From NCBI GenBank assembly GCA_035341665.1, contig DAOQVR010000003.1, positions 248,001 to 312,000 on the forward strand: a stretch of 64,000 bases of DNA, given 5' to 3'. Numbering within the stretch: position 1 is the first letter of the stretch; each line of letters starts with the position of its first letter. This document shows, piece after piece, positions 8,865 through 17,491 of this stretch. The notes beneath the pieces are model-generated. The model worked only from the letters and a program-made list of their open reading frames with translations, searched no databases and was not told the DNA's origin. The stretch comes from DAOQVR01 sp035341665. GTDB taxonomy: Bacteria; Chloroflexota; Anaerolineae; JAAYZQ01. Made by a program: the position numbers and the translations under genes.

Positions 8865-8893
8865 TTGCAGTCCGTCTGGACCCGTGCTATACT
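8865..8893 (+). promoter_or_regulatory. Sigma70-type promoter of the TPR gene
   Basis: TTGCAG (8865-8870), 17 bases, TATACT (8888-8893), with a predicted start near 8900 and a leader of about 12 bases before the ATG at 8912, including the GAGGGAG ribosome-binding site. Confidence 0.6.
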
Positions 8894-8911
8894 CGCCCCA
8901 GAGGGAGCTGC

Positions 8912-10042
8912 ATGTACATTCGGACGCCCAGGAAGCGACAGTCGCCGGCTTGGCGGATAGTCCTGCTTCTCATACTCGACGCAGCTGGTCTTTATCTTCT
9001 CCTCTTCAGGCGCGACGTGATCAAGCCTATACAGGTCGGGCCGACCCCTACGCCAACACCCACCGCCGAAGTGTACTTGGCTGCGGCCAACGACTTCTAT
9101 CTCGAGGGAGACCTGGATGGGGCGCTCACTCAGTACCAGATGGCTGCCTCGCTGGAACCAGGCAATCCCGCAGCCTACATCCGGCAGTCGTATTTGCTGA
9201 CGCTCCGCCGGCGCACGGCTGAGGCGGTCGAGATGGCGAGGCAGGCAATTGGGCTGGCCCCGGACAGCGCCGAAGCACTCGCCGCACTGTGCATGGCTCT
9301 GGATTGGGATGTGGGAGTCGGCGAAGAAGAGAAGCTACAGGAAGCGCTTGGCGCCTGCCTAAGTGCAACGGATCTCGATCCAGGCTACGCCGAAGGCCAT
9401 GCGTACCTGGCCGAGGTGTATGCCGATCTTGGGAGGACGGCTGAAGCCGTCGAGTCGGCCCGACTGGCGGTTACTCTGAACGATGCAAGCGCGATTGTGC
9501 AGCGCGACCTTGGCTATGCCCTTGAGAAGCAGCGCAAGTACACCGATGCGATCACCGCATACCGACGCGCGTCGCAGCTCCATCCTCGCCTGGCGCAGCC
9601 CTACATCGATCTGGGCCGCATCCATATGGCACGCGGCAAGATCCAGGATGCACTCGCCGCCTATGAGAAAGCGACAACGGTCGACCCAGGGAACGCCCAC
9701 GCCTTTGACTCCTATGGATGGGCTCTCTTCCAGGCCGGGGATCACGAGCAGGCTGCAGTTGCGCTGAAGAAGGCCACCGAAGCAGACACAACCTATGCAC
9801 CAGCATTCGGGCACCTCGCCCTCGCTTACTACCGTCTCCGCGACTATGAGGATGCGATATCAGCGTTCGAGTCGGCGTTCCGGCTGGGTATCACAGAGCC
9901 CGAATACTACTACGAGCTTGGGCTCGCCTATGCATACCTTGAGCGCTGTGACGAAGCGCGTCCCTGGCTGCTAAAGGCGCTAGAAGCCGACCCCGATGCA
10001 GGTCCAGCGCTCGAAGGGTTGCGGCTCTGCCCCGAGGAGTGA
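8912..10042 (+). CDS. Membrane-anchored tetratricopeptide repeat protein
   Basis: The protein has 376 residues. A basic N-terminus (MYIRTPRKRQ) precedes one hydrophobic anchor (IVLLLILDAAGLYLLLF, about 17-33), then a short Pro/Thr linker and about eight to nine TPR units to the C-terminus, recognisable from recurring A-x-(3)-Y/L ... G ... A ... A-(I/L)-x-(I/L)-x-P helix pairs (for example AITAYRRASQLHPRLAQPYIDLG). The repeats should face the outside of the cytoplasmic membrane and act as a protein-binding scaffold; no partner can be named. GGGAG lies just before the ATG. It is followed 7 bases later by comEA, so the two are probably cotranscribed. Confidence 0.8.
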   Translation: MYIRTPRKRQSPAWRIVLLLILDAAGLYLLLFRRDVIKPIQVGPTPTPTPTAEVYLAAANDFYLEGDLDGALTQYQMAASLEPGNPAAYIRQSYLLTLRRRTAEAVEMARQAIGLAPDSAEALAALCMALDWDVGVGEEEKLQEALGACLSATDLDPGYAEGHAYLAEVYADLGRTAEAVESARLAVTLNDASAIVQRDLGYALEKQRKYTDAITAYRRASQLHPRLAQPYIDLGRIHMARGKIQDALAAYEKATTVDPGNAHAFDSYGWALFQAGDHEQAAVALKKATEADTTYAPAFGHLALAYYRLRDYEDAISAFESAFRLGITEPEYYYELGLAYAYLERCDEARPWLLKALEADPDAGPALEGLRLCPEE

Positions 10043-10049
10043 AGTCAGG

Positions 10050-10706
10050 ATGAACGAGCAGTCTCCGGCCGAGGACGGAGAGCCACAGGTCGGCACCAGC
10101 GAATCGGGGAGCTGGACGCAGCGCTACCGAGGCCTGCTGTTCATGCTCCTCGTGGTACTGGTCCTGGCGTCGGTCGTCATCCTGCAGACCCTGCCCGCCG
10201 ATCCACGGAGACCCGTCTTGGAGGCGCTAACGCCGGCCCCGTCGCCCCAGGCAACCCTGACGCCATCGCCCCTTCGGGTCTACGTAAGTGGTGCCGTGAA
10301 GCGTCCTGACGTCTACACCCTGCCGCCCGGAAGCATTGTCAAAGATGCGATCGCGGCCGCTCACGGCGCAGATGTGAATGCCGATCTGGATCGGATCAAT
10401 CTTGCCTACCAGCTTGCCGACGGGCAGCAGGTCTACGTCCCGCGGATGGGGGAGGAGGACTTGCCAGACGGGGTCCGGTCGGCACCCGGCGCCGTGCTAC
10501 AATCGGGCACCGCGCGCATCAATGTCAATACCGCCGACCAGTCAGAGCTGGAGACCTTGCCCGGGATTGGCCCTGCACTCGCGGCACGGATTCTCGAGTA
10601 CCGTGAGGCACACGGACCTTTCCAGAGCGTAGAAGAAATCGACGAGGTCCCCGGAATCGGAGATGCCCTGCTGGACAAGATCCGGGACTTGGTTGCTGTA
10701 TACTAG
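10050..10706 (+). CDS. comEA: ComEA-type competence DNA receptor (SLBB plus helix-hairpin-helix)
   Basis: The 218-residue product has a membrane anchor at about 29-48 (LLFMLLVVLVLASVVIL), a Pro-rich linker, an SLBB domain (LRVYVSGAVKRPDVYTLPPG, about 72-130), and a C-terminal double helix-hairpin-helix beginning INVNTADQSELETLPGIGP and repeating as EVPGIGDALLDKIRDL. This is the architecture of ComEA, the membrane-bound dsDNA receptor for natural transformation. No comEC or other competence gene is in the window. ATG at 10050 is preferred over the upstream ATG at 9996 because the latter lies inside the TPR gene. The stop overlaps the stop of the convergent FmdB gene. Confidence 0.87.
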   Translation: MNEQSPAEDGEPQVGTSESGSWTQRYRGLLFMLLVVLVLASVVILQTLPADPRRPVLEALTPAPSPQATLTPSPLRVYVSGAVKRPDVYTLPPGSIVKDAIAAAHGADVNADLDRINLAYQLADGQQVYVPRMGEEDLPDGVRSAPGAVLQSGTARINVNTADQSELETLPGIGPALAARILEYREAHGPFQSVEEIDEVPGIGDALLDKIRDLVAVY

Positions 10707-11041
10707 GCTGGCTCAGCGGAAGGGGAGACCTTGGCTGGCTCGGCTGAGGGCGTCGCTTCCTTTTCCGGGCCGGGATGCTCCTGCTTGACCCCATCGTCGG
10801 AGCCGGTGGCTTTTGCCGGAGCGGCCTCCGAGTCTTTCGATGGCTTGAGAGTGGGCGAAGAGACCTGCCGATTGTCGGTAACGTAAAACCCCGACCCGCG
10901 GAAGATGACGCCCACGGGCTGGATAATGCGGTGGACGTGCCCACCGCAGTCAGGGCAATCCGTCAGCGGCTGATCGGCAAAGCGCTGCAGGCGCTCGAAA
11001 CGAGTGCCGCAATCATCACATGCGTATATGTAGATCGGCAT
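10703..11041 (-). CDS. FmdB family zinc-ribbon protein
   Basis: The first 45 residues form the FmdB-type regulatory zinc ribbon: MPIYIYACDDCG with CxxC at 8/11, then DCPDCGG with the second CxxC, followed by IIQPVGVIFRGSGFYVTD, the usual end of the domain. The remaining residues are a low-complexity, Lys/Ser/Ala/Pro-rich tail. Family members are widespread small putative regulators with no settled biochemical role. It is a single-gene unit of 112 residues, driven by the promoter at 11080-11107, and meets comEA tail to tail with a 4-base overlap of the stop codons. Confidence 0.85.
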   Translation of the reverse strand: MPIYIYACDDCGTRFERLQRFADQPLTDCPDCGGHVHRIIQPVGVIFRGSGFYVTDNRQVSSPTLKPSKDSEAAPAKATGSDDGVKQEHPGPEKEATPSAEPAKVSPSAEPA

Positions 11042-11079
11042 ACCACGCTCTCTGCCGCGGCTGTCCCGCAGCGTGCCCC

Positions 11080-11107
11080 ATTATACCCGGGGCGGGGCAT
11101 CCCGCAA
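11080..11107 (-). promoter_or_regulatory. Promoter of the FmdB-family gene
   Basis: Minus strand: TTGCGG (11107-11102), 16 bases, TATAAT (11085-11080), giving a start near 11073, about 30 bases before the ATG at 11041. Confidence 0.55.
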
Positions 11108-11143
11108 GAAGCCTGGCGCCCTCCGCAGGGCAGCGTGCGGCGG

Positions 11144-13990
11144 TTATTGCCTGTGGACCGTGATGGGACCGAAGATGACCCTGTCCCCCTCAGCTTGCCC
11201 AGACTCGCCCGTGATCTGAAGACGGGGCATGCCAGGTGCACCAGGGTCGTAGATGCCGACCTCAATCACATAGTCGCCCGACGGTAGGTCTTCCGGGATG
11301 GCGATGTCGTGAGGATCGGTGAGGAATTCGCCGGGAACCCAGCCGCTGGTTGGGCGAGTGGCCCTGACCGGTTCTCCGTCGTGCCCAGCCACGACTTGGC
11401 CGGAGTCGCCCATGAGATGAACAAAGACGGAGTAGGGCACATCCATGTCGGCCAGCGCCTGCCAGTAGAGCGTCACGCGCAGGGCACCGCCGGCCGTTGC
11501 CTCGAGTGGACCCAGGTCGGCGCCAAGCAGCCCTACCCGCCCACCGAAGACGGCCTCACGTGCAACCTGGGGCTCAGGCATCGCAAAGCTCCGCTCGGTC
11601 GGCAGGATCTCCAGACTGCCTAGTTCGGCCACCTGCCCCAGTGGAGTTCCCTGTCCGTCGACCAAGTGTACGGAAAGGAGCGCCTGGCCCGGCTCCGCCT
11701 GCACAGGCACCCGGAAGGTGCTCTGCCCCCGCCATGCCTGCCCGGCGGCCCAGCGGCTGGTAGGGTGCCAAGCGTTCGTTGGTGAGAAGAGACCGGCCTC
11801 CAGGTCCGAGCCCGAGGCATCGGTGCAGGTGAGTCGAACACTATAGTCGGCCTGTGGCTGGGCAGAGACCGACCAAACCAATGTGAGCAGCACGCGGTCT
11901 CCCGGTTGGGCCTCGGTGCGGCTCAGGTCCCACCCCTTGAGCACGAGGCCGCCCCCTAGGTCCGCCTCCAACTCATAGGGAACATCCATCTCACCCAGGG
12001 ATGCGGGCGGCACGGAGAGGCTCACGGCCCCAAGAACCGCCCTCTTGCCCTGTGCTGCGCCCGCGGCGTCGAGCACATCCAGCCCAACGGGATCCCCTTC
12101 GGTGTAGACCCCAACATCGAGCCCATAGTCGCCGGGCGGTGTGCCTGCGACGGGGACGAGGTCGTAGCGGCCCATGACCACGCGACCTGACTCCCAGCGG
12201 TTGGTTGGGTAGAGATAGGCACTTGGGCGACCGTCCCACTGGCCCCAGATCTGGTTGTTCGGATCGCGAAGGATGATGGAGACGCGGTAGTCCTGGTCGA
12301 GCGGGCGGAGCGCCTCCCAGAAGAAGGTGACCTGCTGAGGGCCTGTCTGGCTATAGCCAAGAAGCTCCAGCCGGTCGCCAAAGTTGACACGGGATGGATG
12401 CTCAATCTGGGGCTGGTCAGAGAAGTACGCGCCTGCGTCGAGCCGGTAGTGCCGCAGCTTCAGCTGTGCAAAGCTGCCATCAACGCTCACCTCTTCCCCG
12501 GCCCCCTCGAGCAGTGCCGGGAGGTAGCCCACCGGGTCAACGACCTCATCTTGCCAGAGTACGAGCCAGACGCCCGCCTTACCAGATAGCCAGGAATTCA
12601 GCTGAGGTGCGATCTGCCAGTCCAGCAGGAGGGTGGTGTCGAGTGTCGGGCTGTCGGGCAACAGGTGGCGCTCCATGCCGGGTGCGTAGAGGTCCCACAC
12701 AGGGAACATGTGGCCGGAGCAAAGGATGACCGTCTCGTCAGGCTGGATTGACTGGCGAACGTGAGCGGCCGCACCGCGGAAATCGGCCCGCGCAAACGCT
12801 GGGGCGGCGTAGGCCTGATACGTGGCATAGGCCGATGTCCCGACGACAAGGAGCAGCACGGCGGACACCAACACCCAGCGGAGCAGCTTTCCGAGCCTCG
12901 TGCTGCCGTGCCGAAGGAGGCCTGCCAGGCCCCCCCCAAACAGCAGAAGGAGCGCCGGCTGCGAAACCATCACATAGCGAGCGTTGAACTTGGGCGCATT
13001 GTACGACAGCAGCAGAATGAGCGCGGGTGGCATGAGAAGATAGAGCAAGAGAAAGGCGAGTGGTCTCTGGGCAGGGCCGGTGGCCACTTCCCGCTTGCGG
13101 TCAAGCAGCAGGACGAAGCAGCTCAAGATCAGAGCAACGCCAAAGCCCATTGCCAGGCGGACGCCGGTCTCCTCAGCGATGGACTCACCCCCAACCCACG
13201 ATACGGCAATGTCCAAGAGGACTTCACCGAGCTTGAGTTGTCCAGGCCAGTAGCTGGCATCTGCCCCATAGCGCGCCAGCAAGTGGGGCAACCAGGGCAG
13301 GTAAGCCAGCAGGGACAGCACGCCGGCGCCCATGCCGCAGAGCCCCAGCCGGGCCGGACGAAACCCCTGGCTCCCCCAGACGAAGAGAAGGTATACCCCT
13401 TGGAAGGCCAGCAAGAAGAAGGCGAAGTAGTGCGTGTACAGGGCCGCCACTGTAGCGAGGGTGTAGGCGAACCAGAGCATCAGCTCAGTTGGCTCGTGGA
13501 GGGCCCTCCAGGGCCGTGCGGGCTCAGCCCGCGCACCGATCTGGAGCAGGAGGTAGCTCGAAAGAAGGCCTAGGAATGCCAGTAGCGTGTACATCCGGAG
13601 TTCCTGGCCATACCAGATGTGCAGGGGGGACACGGCCATTAGGAGCGCTGCGAGCAGCCCTGCCACGCGATTCTCAAAGAGGCTCCTGCCGACGGCAAAG
13701 GCGAGCGGGACGGAAAGCACCCCAAAAAGAAGGGAGAAGGCCCGAAGGGTACCGGAAGAGTCGCCGAACCACTGCATCCAGACGTGCAGCAGATAATAGT
13801 AGAGCGGGGGCTGAATATCGACTGCCGTGCGAGCCGATATCTCGGCGAGGCTCATGCGCGCCAGGTAGACACTAAAACCCTCATCATACCAAAGGCTCTG
13901 GGCGTCCAGCTTGAACAAGCGCAGCGCCAACGCCAACAGGGTGACAAGGACTACCAAGATGGCCGCAACGTAGGGCGAGAGCCTTTTCAA
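11144..13990 (-). CDS. GT39-type membrane glycosyltransferase with C-terminal sandwich repeats
   Basis: The product (948 residues) begins with about 12 membrane segments typical of the ArnT/PMT superfamily (GT-C fold). The first extracytoplasmic loop carries LFKLDAQSLWYDEG, whose Asp-Glu pair is the usual catalytic/metal site. These enzymes move sugar from a polyprenyl-phosphate donor onto lipid or protein outside the membrane. From about residue 510 the protein continues with three related beta-sandwich-like repeats, each with a 'lxLLGY/Gxx ... vTLyWqA ... G.Y...vGlYd' pattern (last repeat near VGLLGADLGPLEATAGGALR). TTG at 13990 is the start because AGGAGG stands 9 bases upstream; the longer open frame to 14035 lacks such a site. 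A second gene of the same design lies at 24057-27101. Confidence 0.83.
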   Translation of the reverse strand: MKRLSPYVAAILVVLVTLLALALRLFKLDAQSLWYDEGFSVYLARMSLAEISARTAVDIQPPLYYYLLHVWMQWFGDSSGTLRAFSLLFGVLSVPLAFAVGRSLFENRVAGLLAALLMAVSPLHIWYGQELRMYTLLAFLGLLSSYLLLQIGARAEPARPWRALHEPTELMLWFAYTLATVAALYTHYFAFFLLAFQGVYLLFVWGSQGFRPARLGLCGMGAGVLSLLAYLPWLPHLLARYGADASYWPGQLKLGEVLLDIAVSWVGGESIAEETGVRLAMGFGVALILSCFVLLLDRKREVATGPAQRPLAFLLLYLLMPPALILLLSYNAPKFNARYVMVSQPALLLLFGGGLAGLLRHGSTRLGKLLRWVLVSAVLLLVVGTSAYATYQAYAAPAFARADFRGAAAHVRQSIQPDETVILCSGHMFPVWDLYAPGMERHLLPDSPTLDTTLLLDWQIAPQLNSWLSGKAGVWLVLWQDEVVDPVGYLPALLEGAGEEVSVDGSFAQLKLRHYRLDAGAYFSDQPQIEHPSRVNFGDRLELLGYSQTGPQQVTFFWEALRPLDQDYRVSIILRDPNNQIWGQWDGRPSAYLYPTNRWESGRVVMGRYDLVPVAGTPPGDYGLDVGVYTEGDPVGLDVLDAAGAAQGKRAVLGAVSLSVPPASLGEMDVPYELEADLGGGLVLKGWDLSRTEAQPGDRVLLTLVWSVSAQPQADYSVRLTCTDASGSDLEAGLFSPTNAWHPTSRWAAGQAWRGQSTFRVPVQAEPGQALLSVHLVDGQGTPLGQVAELGSLEILPTERSFAMPEPQVAREAVFGGRVGLLGADLGPLEATAGGALRVTLYWQALADMDVPYSVFVHLMGDSGQVVAGHDGEPVRATRPTSGWVPGEFLTDPHDIAIPEDLPSGDYVIEVGIYDPGAPGMPRLQITGESGQAEGDRVIFGPITVHRQ

Positions 13991-14023
13991 GGGTTGTTGC
14001 CTCCTGAGACCCTGGCTGGCACC

Positions 14024-14052
14024 AGCATAGCACACGAGCCTCGGGTGCGCAA
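14024..14052 (-). promoter_or_regulatory. Promoter of the GT39 gene at 11144-13990
   Basis: Minus strand: TTGCGC (14052-14047), 17 bases, TATGCT (14029-14024), start near 14017, 27 bases before the TTG start at 13990. Confidence 0.5.
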
Positions 14053-14077
14053 GCCAGCGTGGCAGGCGCTACGAAAT

Positions 14078-14135
14078 CAAGCCCGCCTTCCCGCACCACT
14101 CCAGGCTGGGGAGTGGAACCGGGAAAGCGGGCTTG
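14078..14135 (-). terminator. Long imperfect hairpin downstream of rpsT
   Basis: CAAGCCCGC (14078-14086) pairs with GCGGGCTTG (14127-14135), continued inward by TTCCCG/CGGGAA and CACTCC/GGAGTG, forming a stem of about 20 pairs. It lies 42 bases after the rpsT stop and just upstream of the next promoter. No clear U-run follows, so it may be a factor-assisted terminator or a 3'-end stabiliser. Confidence 0.45.
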
Positions 14136-14176
14136 GAATGGCCAAGTGCAGGCTCGTGCGCCTGCGCTACGACCGG

Positions 14177-14455
14177 CTAGCGCGCTCCCTGCTCTCGAGC
14201 CGCATTCAGCTGGCGCATCAGCCTCGACTTGCGCCGAGCGGCGGCGTTCTTTGGAATGACGCCCTTCTGAGCCGCTCTGTCCAGGGCACTAATCGCCTGC
14301 TGGACCGAGGTCTCTGCATCCCCGATCTTGCCGGTCGTGATCAGGCGTCGCGTGCGCTTGACCAGAGATCGAGCACGCGATCGATGAACCTGATTGTGCT
14401 GGCGTTTCCGCTCGTTGCTGCGGATGCGCTTGATGGCCGAGTGTATGTTTGCCAA
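14177..14455 (-). CDS. rpsT: 30S ribosomal protein S20
   Basis: S20 binds 16S rRNA early in 30S assembly. The 92-residue, very basic protein starts with L(M)ANIHSAIKRIRSNERKR, has NQVHRSRARSLVKRTRRLI in the middle and ends with GVIPKNAAARRKSRLMRQLNA, all hallmarks of S20. The TTG at 14455 is chosen because it gives the canonical MANIHSAIKR terminus; the frame is open upstream to 14521 but the extra residues fall in the promoter. The gene stands alone with its own strong promoter (14498-14526), as usual for rpsT. Confidence 0.95.
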   Translation of the reverse strand: MANIHSAIKRIRSNERKRQHNQVHRSRARSLVKRTRRLITTGKIGDAETSVQQAISALDRAAQKGVIPKNAAARRKSRLMRQLNAAREQGAR

Positions 14456-14497
14456 GGTCCTACTACCCTTTCTTCCTGCCAGCGAAATGTGCAGGGG

Positions 14498-14526
14498 ATT
14501 ATAGTCGAGCCGCCCCGGCAAGTCAA
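14498..14526 (-). promoter_or_regulatory. Promoter of rpsT
   Basis: Minus strand: TTGACT (14526-14521), 17 bases, TATAAT (14503-14498), with a start near 14491 and a leader of about 36 bases. Confidence 0.7.
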
Positions 14527-14573
14527 ACGGCAGGGGCTGTCAGGCGCCGGAGCAGCCAACTCCTCGACACCAG

Positions 14574-14602
14574 TTGGTCGCCGTGCCGCGCTCGCGTATA
14601 AT
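14574..14602 (+). promoter_or_regulatory. Promoter of the PIG-L deacetylase gene
   Basis: TTGGTC (14574-14579), 17 bases, TATAAT (14597-14602), start near 14609; GGGAAGGGAG then precedes the ATG at 14636. Confidence 0.6.
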
Positions 14603-14635
14603 CCTCCCCATTGCCGTTGGGAAGGGAGATAACGC

Positions 14636-15349
14636 ATGTCAAAGGAGAGCGTCCCCGGGAGCGCGATGGTGATCGTGGCGCACCCAGATGATGCCGAGTT
14701 TACCAGCGCAGGCACGGTGGCGTTGTGGGCAAGCGACGGCTGCCGAATAACCTATGTTGTGTGCACCGACGGGAGCGCCGGCTCGCACGAGCCAGGCATG
14801 ACCCAGGGGAAGCTGGCGGAGATCCGGCAGACGGAACAGCGCGCCGCCTGCCGCGTCCTGGGCGTGGAGAGCGTCGTCTTTCTGGGATACCCGGATGGCC
14901 AGCTCGAACCCAATCTTGAGCTAAGGCGGGATCTGGTGCGAGCCATTCGCCGGCACAAACCTGAAGTGGTGATCACCGGCGACCCGACCGTGCTCTTCCA
15001 CTCAGGTGAGTACATCAACCATCCCGATCATCGCGCAGCCTCGCTGGCGGCCATTGACGCGGTGGCCCCTGCGGCCGCGATGCCGCTGTTGTGGCCGGAA
15101 GCGGGTGCCCCGCATCGGGTCCGGCGCGTCTTGGTGCAGGGCTCAGCCGAGGCGGACGTCTGGGTCGACATTGATGCGACGATTGAGCAAAAGATCGAGG
15201 CACTCAGACAACACGCCAGCCAACTGAACGGTTGGGACCCGGCGGAGATGATCCGCGCGTGGGCAGCCGAAACAGGAAAGGAGAAGGGCCTTGCCTACGC
15301 AGAGCGCTTCCGTGCCATTGTGCTGGAGCAAACCGAAGCAGACGGCTAG
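14636..15349 (+). CDS. PIG-L/LmbE family N-acetyl-sugar deacetylase
   Basis: The 237-residue product carries the zinc motif AHPDDAEF near residue 15 and the second ligand in INHPDHRAAS near residue 125, the hallmark of the LmbE/PIG-L family. Members remove acetyl from N-acetylglucosamine conjugates, for example in bacillithiol (BshB) or mycothiol (MshB) synthesis or in antibiotic and lipid pathways. No bshA or bshC homologue is nearby, so the physiological substrate is open. It is a cytoplasmic protein without membrane segments. A clear GGGAAGGGAG site precedes the ATG, and its own promoter lies 34-62 bases upstream. It converges on the methyltransferase gene. Confidence 0.88.
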   Translation: MSKESVPGSAMVIVAHPDDAEFTSAGTVALWASDGCRITYVVCTDGSAGSHEPGMTQGKLAEIRQTEQRAACRVLGVESVVFLGYPDGQLEPNLELRRDLVRAIRRHKPEVVITGDPTVLFHSGEYINHPDHRAASLAAIDAVAPAAAMPLLWPEAGAPHRVRRVLVQGSAEADVWVDIDATIEQKIEALRQHASQLNGWDPAEMIRAWAAETGKEKGLAYAERFRAIVLEQTEADG

Positions 15350-15378
15350 ACTGGTGCCCGCCGTTCCGCAGAGTGCCG

Positions 15379-16143
15379 TTACCCCTTGACGCACACCACT
15401 AGCTGCTTTGGCGAGTCGGACGTGAACGGGCTGCCGTCGTAGTCACCGTACTTGGACTCGATGGGCAGCCCGTTGTACTTGAGCAGCGCATCCAGCTCCT
15501 GCGGGTAAAAGATGCGCATGTTGAGGTCTTGGATCATCGCATCTTCGAGGCCGCCAATAGAGAAGTGCCACTTGATGCGGTTCACCTGGTCTGCGCGATC
15601 GTAGACATTGTCTTCTGTAATGATGACGCGACCTCCGCCGTCAGGATCATCGTACTCGGCCACCAGGTGCCGCTCCGAACCTGACTCGCGAATCAGATAC
15701 TCGAGCTTGGGGTTGAACATGTCGATCACAAAGCGCCCATGCGGCGCCAGGTGCGCCCAAACCCGCGCAAAGCATGCCTCGATGCTCTCCAGGTCATGCA
15801 GGTGGGCGATGGAGTTGAAAGGAAACAAGACGAAGGCGAACTGCCTGCCCAGGTAAAACTCGCGGCAGTCTGCCTGGACCCACTCCACATCGAGCCCCCT
15901 GCGCGCGGCCTTGGCCTTCGCTGTCGAGAGCATCGCGGCCGACCGGTCGAGGCCGGTGATGCGGTAGCCAGCTTCTGCGATCGGAAGTGTGATCCTCCCT
16001 GTGCCGCAGGCCAGCTCCAGCACCGGCTGGCCGTAGCGCCGCACGAGGCCCAGGTAGAAGGGGATATCCTCGACGATCGACGCATTCTCCAGGTCGTAGT
16101 GACGGCCGTCGCTGTACAGGCTCTCGCAGTCACTCGGCTTCAT
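15379..16143 (-). CDS. Class I SAM-dependent methyltransferase
   Basis: The protein has 254 residues. After a short N-terminus (MKPSDCESLYSDGRHYDLE) it shows motif I VLELACGTGRITLPIAEAG, the acidic ribose-binding end of strand 2 (ITGLDRSAAML), VQADCREF, and FVLFPFNSIAHL as motif IV, then an antiparallel C-terminal part. This resembles small-molecule methyltransferases of the type 11/25 groups; the substrate is unknown. ATG at 16143 is preferred over the upstream start at 16209 because AGGAGG stands 6 bases before it. A hairpin (16162-16194) separates it from bactofilin upstream, so it is probably read at a reduced level from the bactofilin promoter. Confidence 0.82.
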   Translation of the reverse strand: MKPSDCESLYSDGRHYDLENASIVEDIPFYLGLVRRYGQPVLELACGTGRITLPIAEAGYRITGLDRSAAMLSTAKAKAARRGLDVEWVQADCREFYLGRQFAFVLFPFNSIAHLHDLESIEACFARVWAHLAPHGRFVIDMFNPKLEYLIRESGSERHLVAEYDDPDGGGRVIITEDNVYDRADQVNRIKWHFSIGGLEDAMIQDLNMRIFYPQELDALLKYNGLPIESKYGDYDGSPFTSDSPKQLVVCVKG

Positions 16144-16161
16144 CTCCGGCCTCCTACGAAA

Positions 16162-16194
16162 GACGCCTGCCCGGCTTGGCAGCAGGCAGGCGTC
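16162..16194 (-). terminator. Intercistronic hairpin between bactofilin and methyltransferase genes
   Basis: GACGCCTGCC (16162-16171) and GGCAGGCGTC (16185-16194) form a perfect 10-bp stem; on the minus strand TTTCG follows. It probably ends or trims most bactofilin transcripts. Confidence 0.5.
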
Positions 16195-16220
16195 GCGGAA
16201 AGCGCCCAATTCGGGAGGGC

Positions 16221-16667
16221 CTATGCCTCGGGCATGTCCTCTGCGAGTGCCGCCGGCACGGGCTCAGTCGACACATGACCCGGTGGCGGCACGTCGAACG
16301 ATTCCGGGATCGGTCCGGTGCCATACATCTTGAGCCCGCCGTGAAGCTTGCCCCCGTCGTCGAGGAGGAAGCTGGTGACGGTCACGTCGGCCCAGACCCG
16401 GCCGGTTGACAAGATCTCGAGCCTTCCCTTGGCCACGATGGTGCCCTTGGCCTGACCAGACACTGAGACATTCAGCGCCTCAACGTGCGCATCGACCCGG
16501 CCCTTCTCGGCGATGATCACGTTGCTGGGCGTGCGGATGCTTCCCTGGAAGACTCCTTCTACCTTGACGATCCCATCGCACTCCAGGTCACCCTTGAAAT
16601 TGGCCGTGGGTCCGACCGTCACCTCGATTCTGTCCAGCGGCGCGGTCTGCTTCTCTCGTCCGAACAC
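16221..16667 (-). CDS. Bactofilin-type polymer-forming cytoskeletal protein
   Basis: The 148-residue product is one bactofilin domain (about 15-110) built of short repeating beta-helix rungs, as in VGPTANFKGDLECDGIVKVEGVFQGSI and VSVSGQAKGTIVAKGRLEILSTG, followed by a Pro-rich tail. Bactofilins polymerise without nucleotide into filaments that localise cell-wall or morphogenesis proteins. The start is GTG at 16667 with GAAGGAG about 7 bases upstream. The gene has its own near-consensus promoter at 16735-16763. Confidence 0.88.
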   Translation of the reverse strand: MFGREKQTAPLDRIEVTVGPTANFKGDLECDGIVKVEGVFQGSIRTPSNVIIAEKGRVDAHVEALNVSVSGQAKGTIVAKGRLEILSTGRVWADVTVTSFLLDDGGKLHGGLKMYGTGPIPESFDVPPPGHVSTEPVPAALAEDMPEA

Positions 16668-16734
16668 GGATCACTCCTTCTTCTTGGCTATCCAGCTTGA
16701 AACGCTGCCTTCTGTGCAGGCGATCGTGGGGGCT

Positions 16735-16763
16735 ACTATAGCACCCTTGGGCCGGCTTGTCAA
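16735..16763 (-). promoter_or_regulatory. Near-consensus promoter of bactofilin
   Basis: Minus strand: TTGACA (16763-16758), 17 bases, TATAGT (16740-16735), start near 16728, about 60 bases before the GTG. Confidence 0.75.
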
Positions 16764-16770
16764 GCGAGCG

Positions 16771-17280
16771 TCAGGGCTTCAGGACATCCCCCCGGGCACG
16801 CGCTATTGCGCTCTTCTCCTCGTCCGTGAGCGCATGGGCGGACTCCCAGGCGGTCAGCGCCTTCCCATAGACGCGAGTCCCATCGCGGGCGTGCAGGCTG
16901 GACAGGACAACTCCATTTCCACGGGAGTCGGCCAGGGCGAGCGCAAAGCTCTGATCGCTTCCCGTGTCGCGAAAGGGATTGTAGCGCACGATGGCGGCAT
17001 GCTGCAGGCTCAGCCGCCCTGTCTCCTCCAGCAGGCGTGTCTGCTCGGCCAGGCTGTCGACGCGCTCCCCTGTCTCGCGCACTCGCAGAACATGCTCGGT
17101 CAGGATTTCCTCCAGGCTCCCGCCGGAGGTGCCGGTCATCCAGTGCCGGAACTGCCGTGCAATCCGACGCTGACGGATGAACAGCAAGACGGTACACGCC
17201 AGGGCCAACAAGGCCAGGGCCAGGCTGGCCAGAACCCAACTCCCCAGGCCGGAGCTGAACACGCCGTTTCCCGAAACCAA
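16771..17280 (-). CDS. DUF4446 family membrane protein
   Basis: The protein has 169 residues. One N-terminal membrane segment (WVLASLALALLALACTVLLF, about 14-33) is followed by a coiled-coil-prone stretch (LTEHVLRVRETGERVDSLAEQTRLLEE is helical) and the conserved AIVRYNPFRDTGSDQSFALALADSRGNGVVLSSLH block that defines DUF4446. Family members are widespread in Firmicutes and Chloroflexota, often near chromosome-partitioning genes, with no established function. The TTG start at 17280 has a G-rich site (GGGGGG) before it. Bactofilin lies downstream with its own promoter; both may serve envelope organisation (inference). Confidence 0.8.
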   Translation of the reverse strand: MVSGNGVFSSGLGSWVLASLALALLALACTVLLFIRQRRIARQFRHWMTGTSGGSLEEILTEHVLRVRETGERVDSLAEQTRLLEETGRLSLQHAAIVRYNPFRDTGSDQSFALALADSRGNGVVLSSLHARDGTRVYGKALTAWESAHALTDEEKSAIARARGDVLKP

Positions 17281-17309
17281 CTTACCCCCCGCAGCGAAAT
17301 GAATGACCC

Positions 17310-17339
17310 ATTCTAGCCGACACTTGTGCCGGCCCGCAA
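17310..17339 (-). promoter_or_regulatory. Probable promoter of the DUF4446 gene
   Basis: Minus strand: TTGCGG (17339-17334), 18 bases, TAGAAT (17315-17310), start near 17303. Confidence 0.4.
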
Positions 17340-17491
17340 ATCGGGATCACCTGCTCGGGCTGCAGATACCGCCCGCCTCTTGGCTTCCACCGCGATCTGC
17401 CCAAGCCAAAGCCCGGTTCCGGCGGCGGCTAGGCAGAGTGCCCCCTTTTCCTTCTCTGTGTAGATAGGCCTCCGACTTGAGGTTCGCCGTT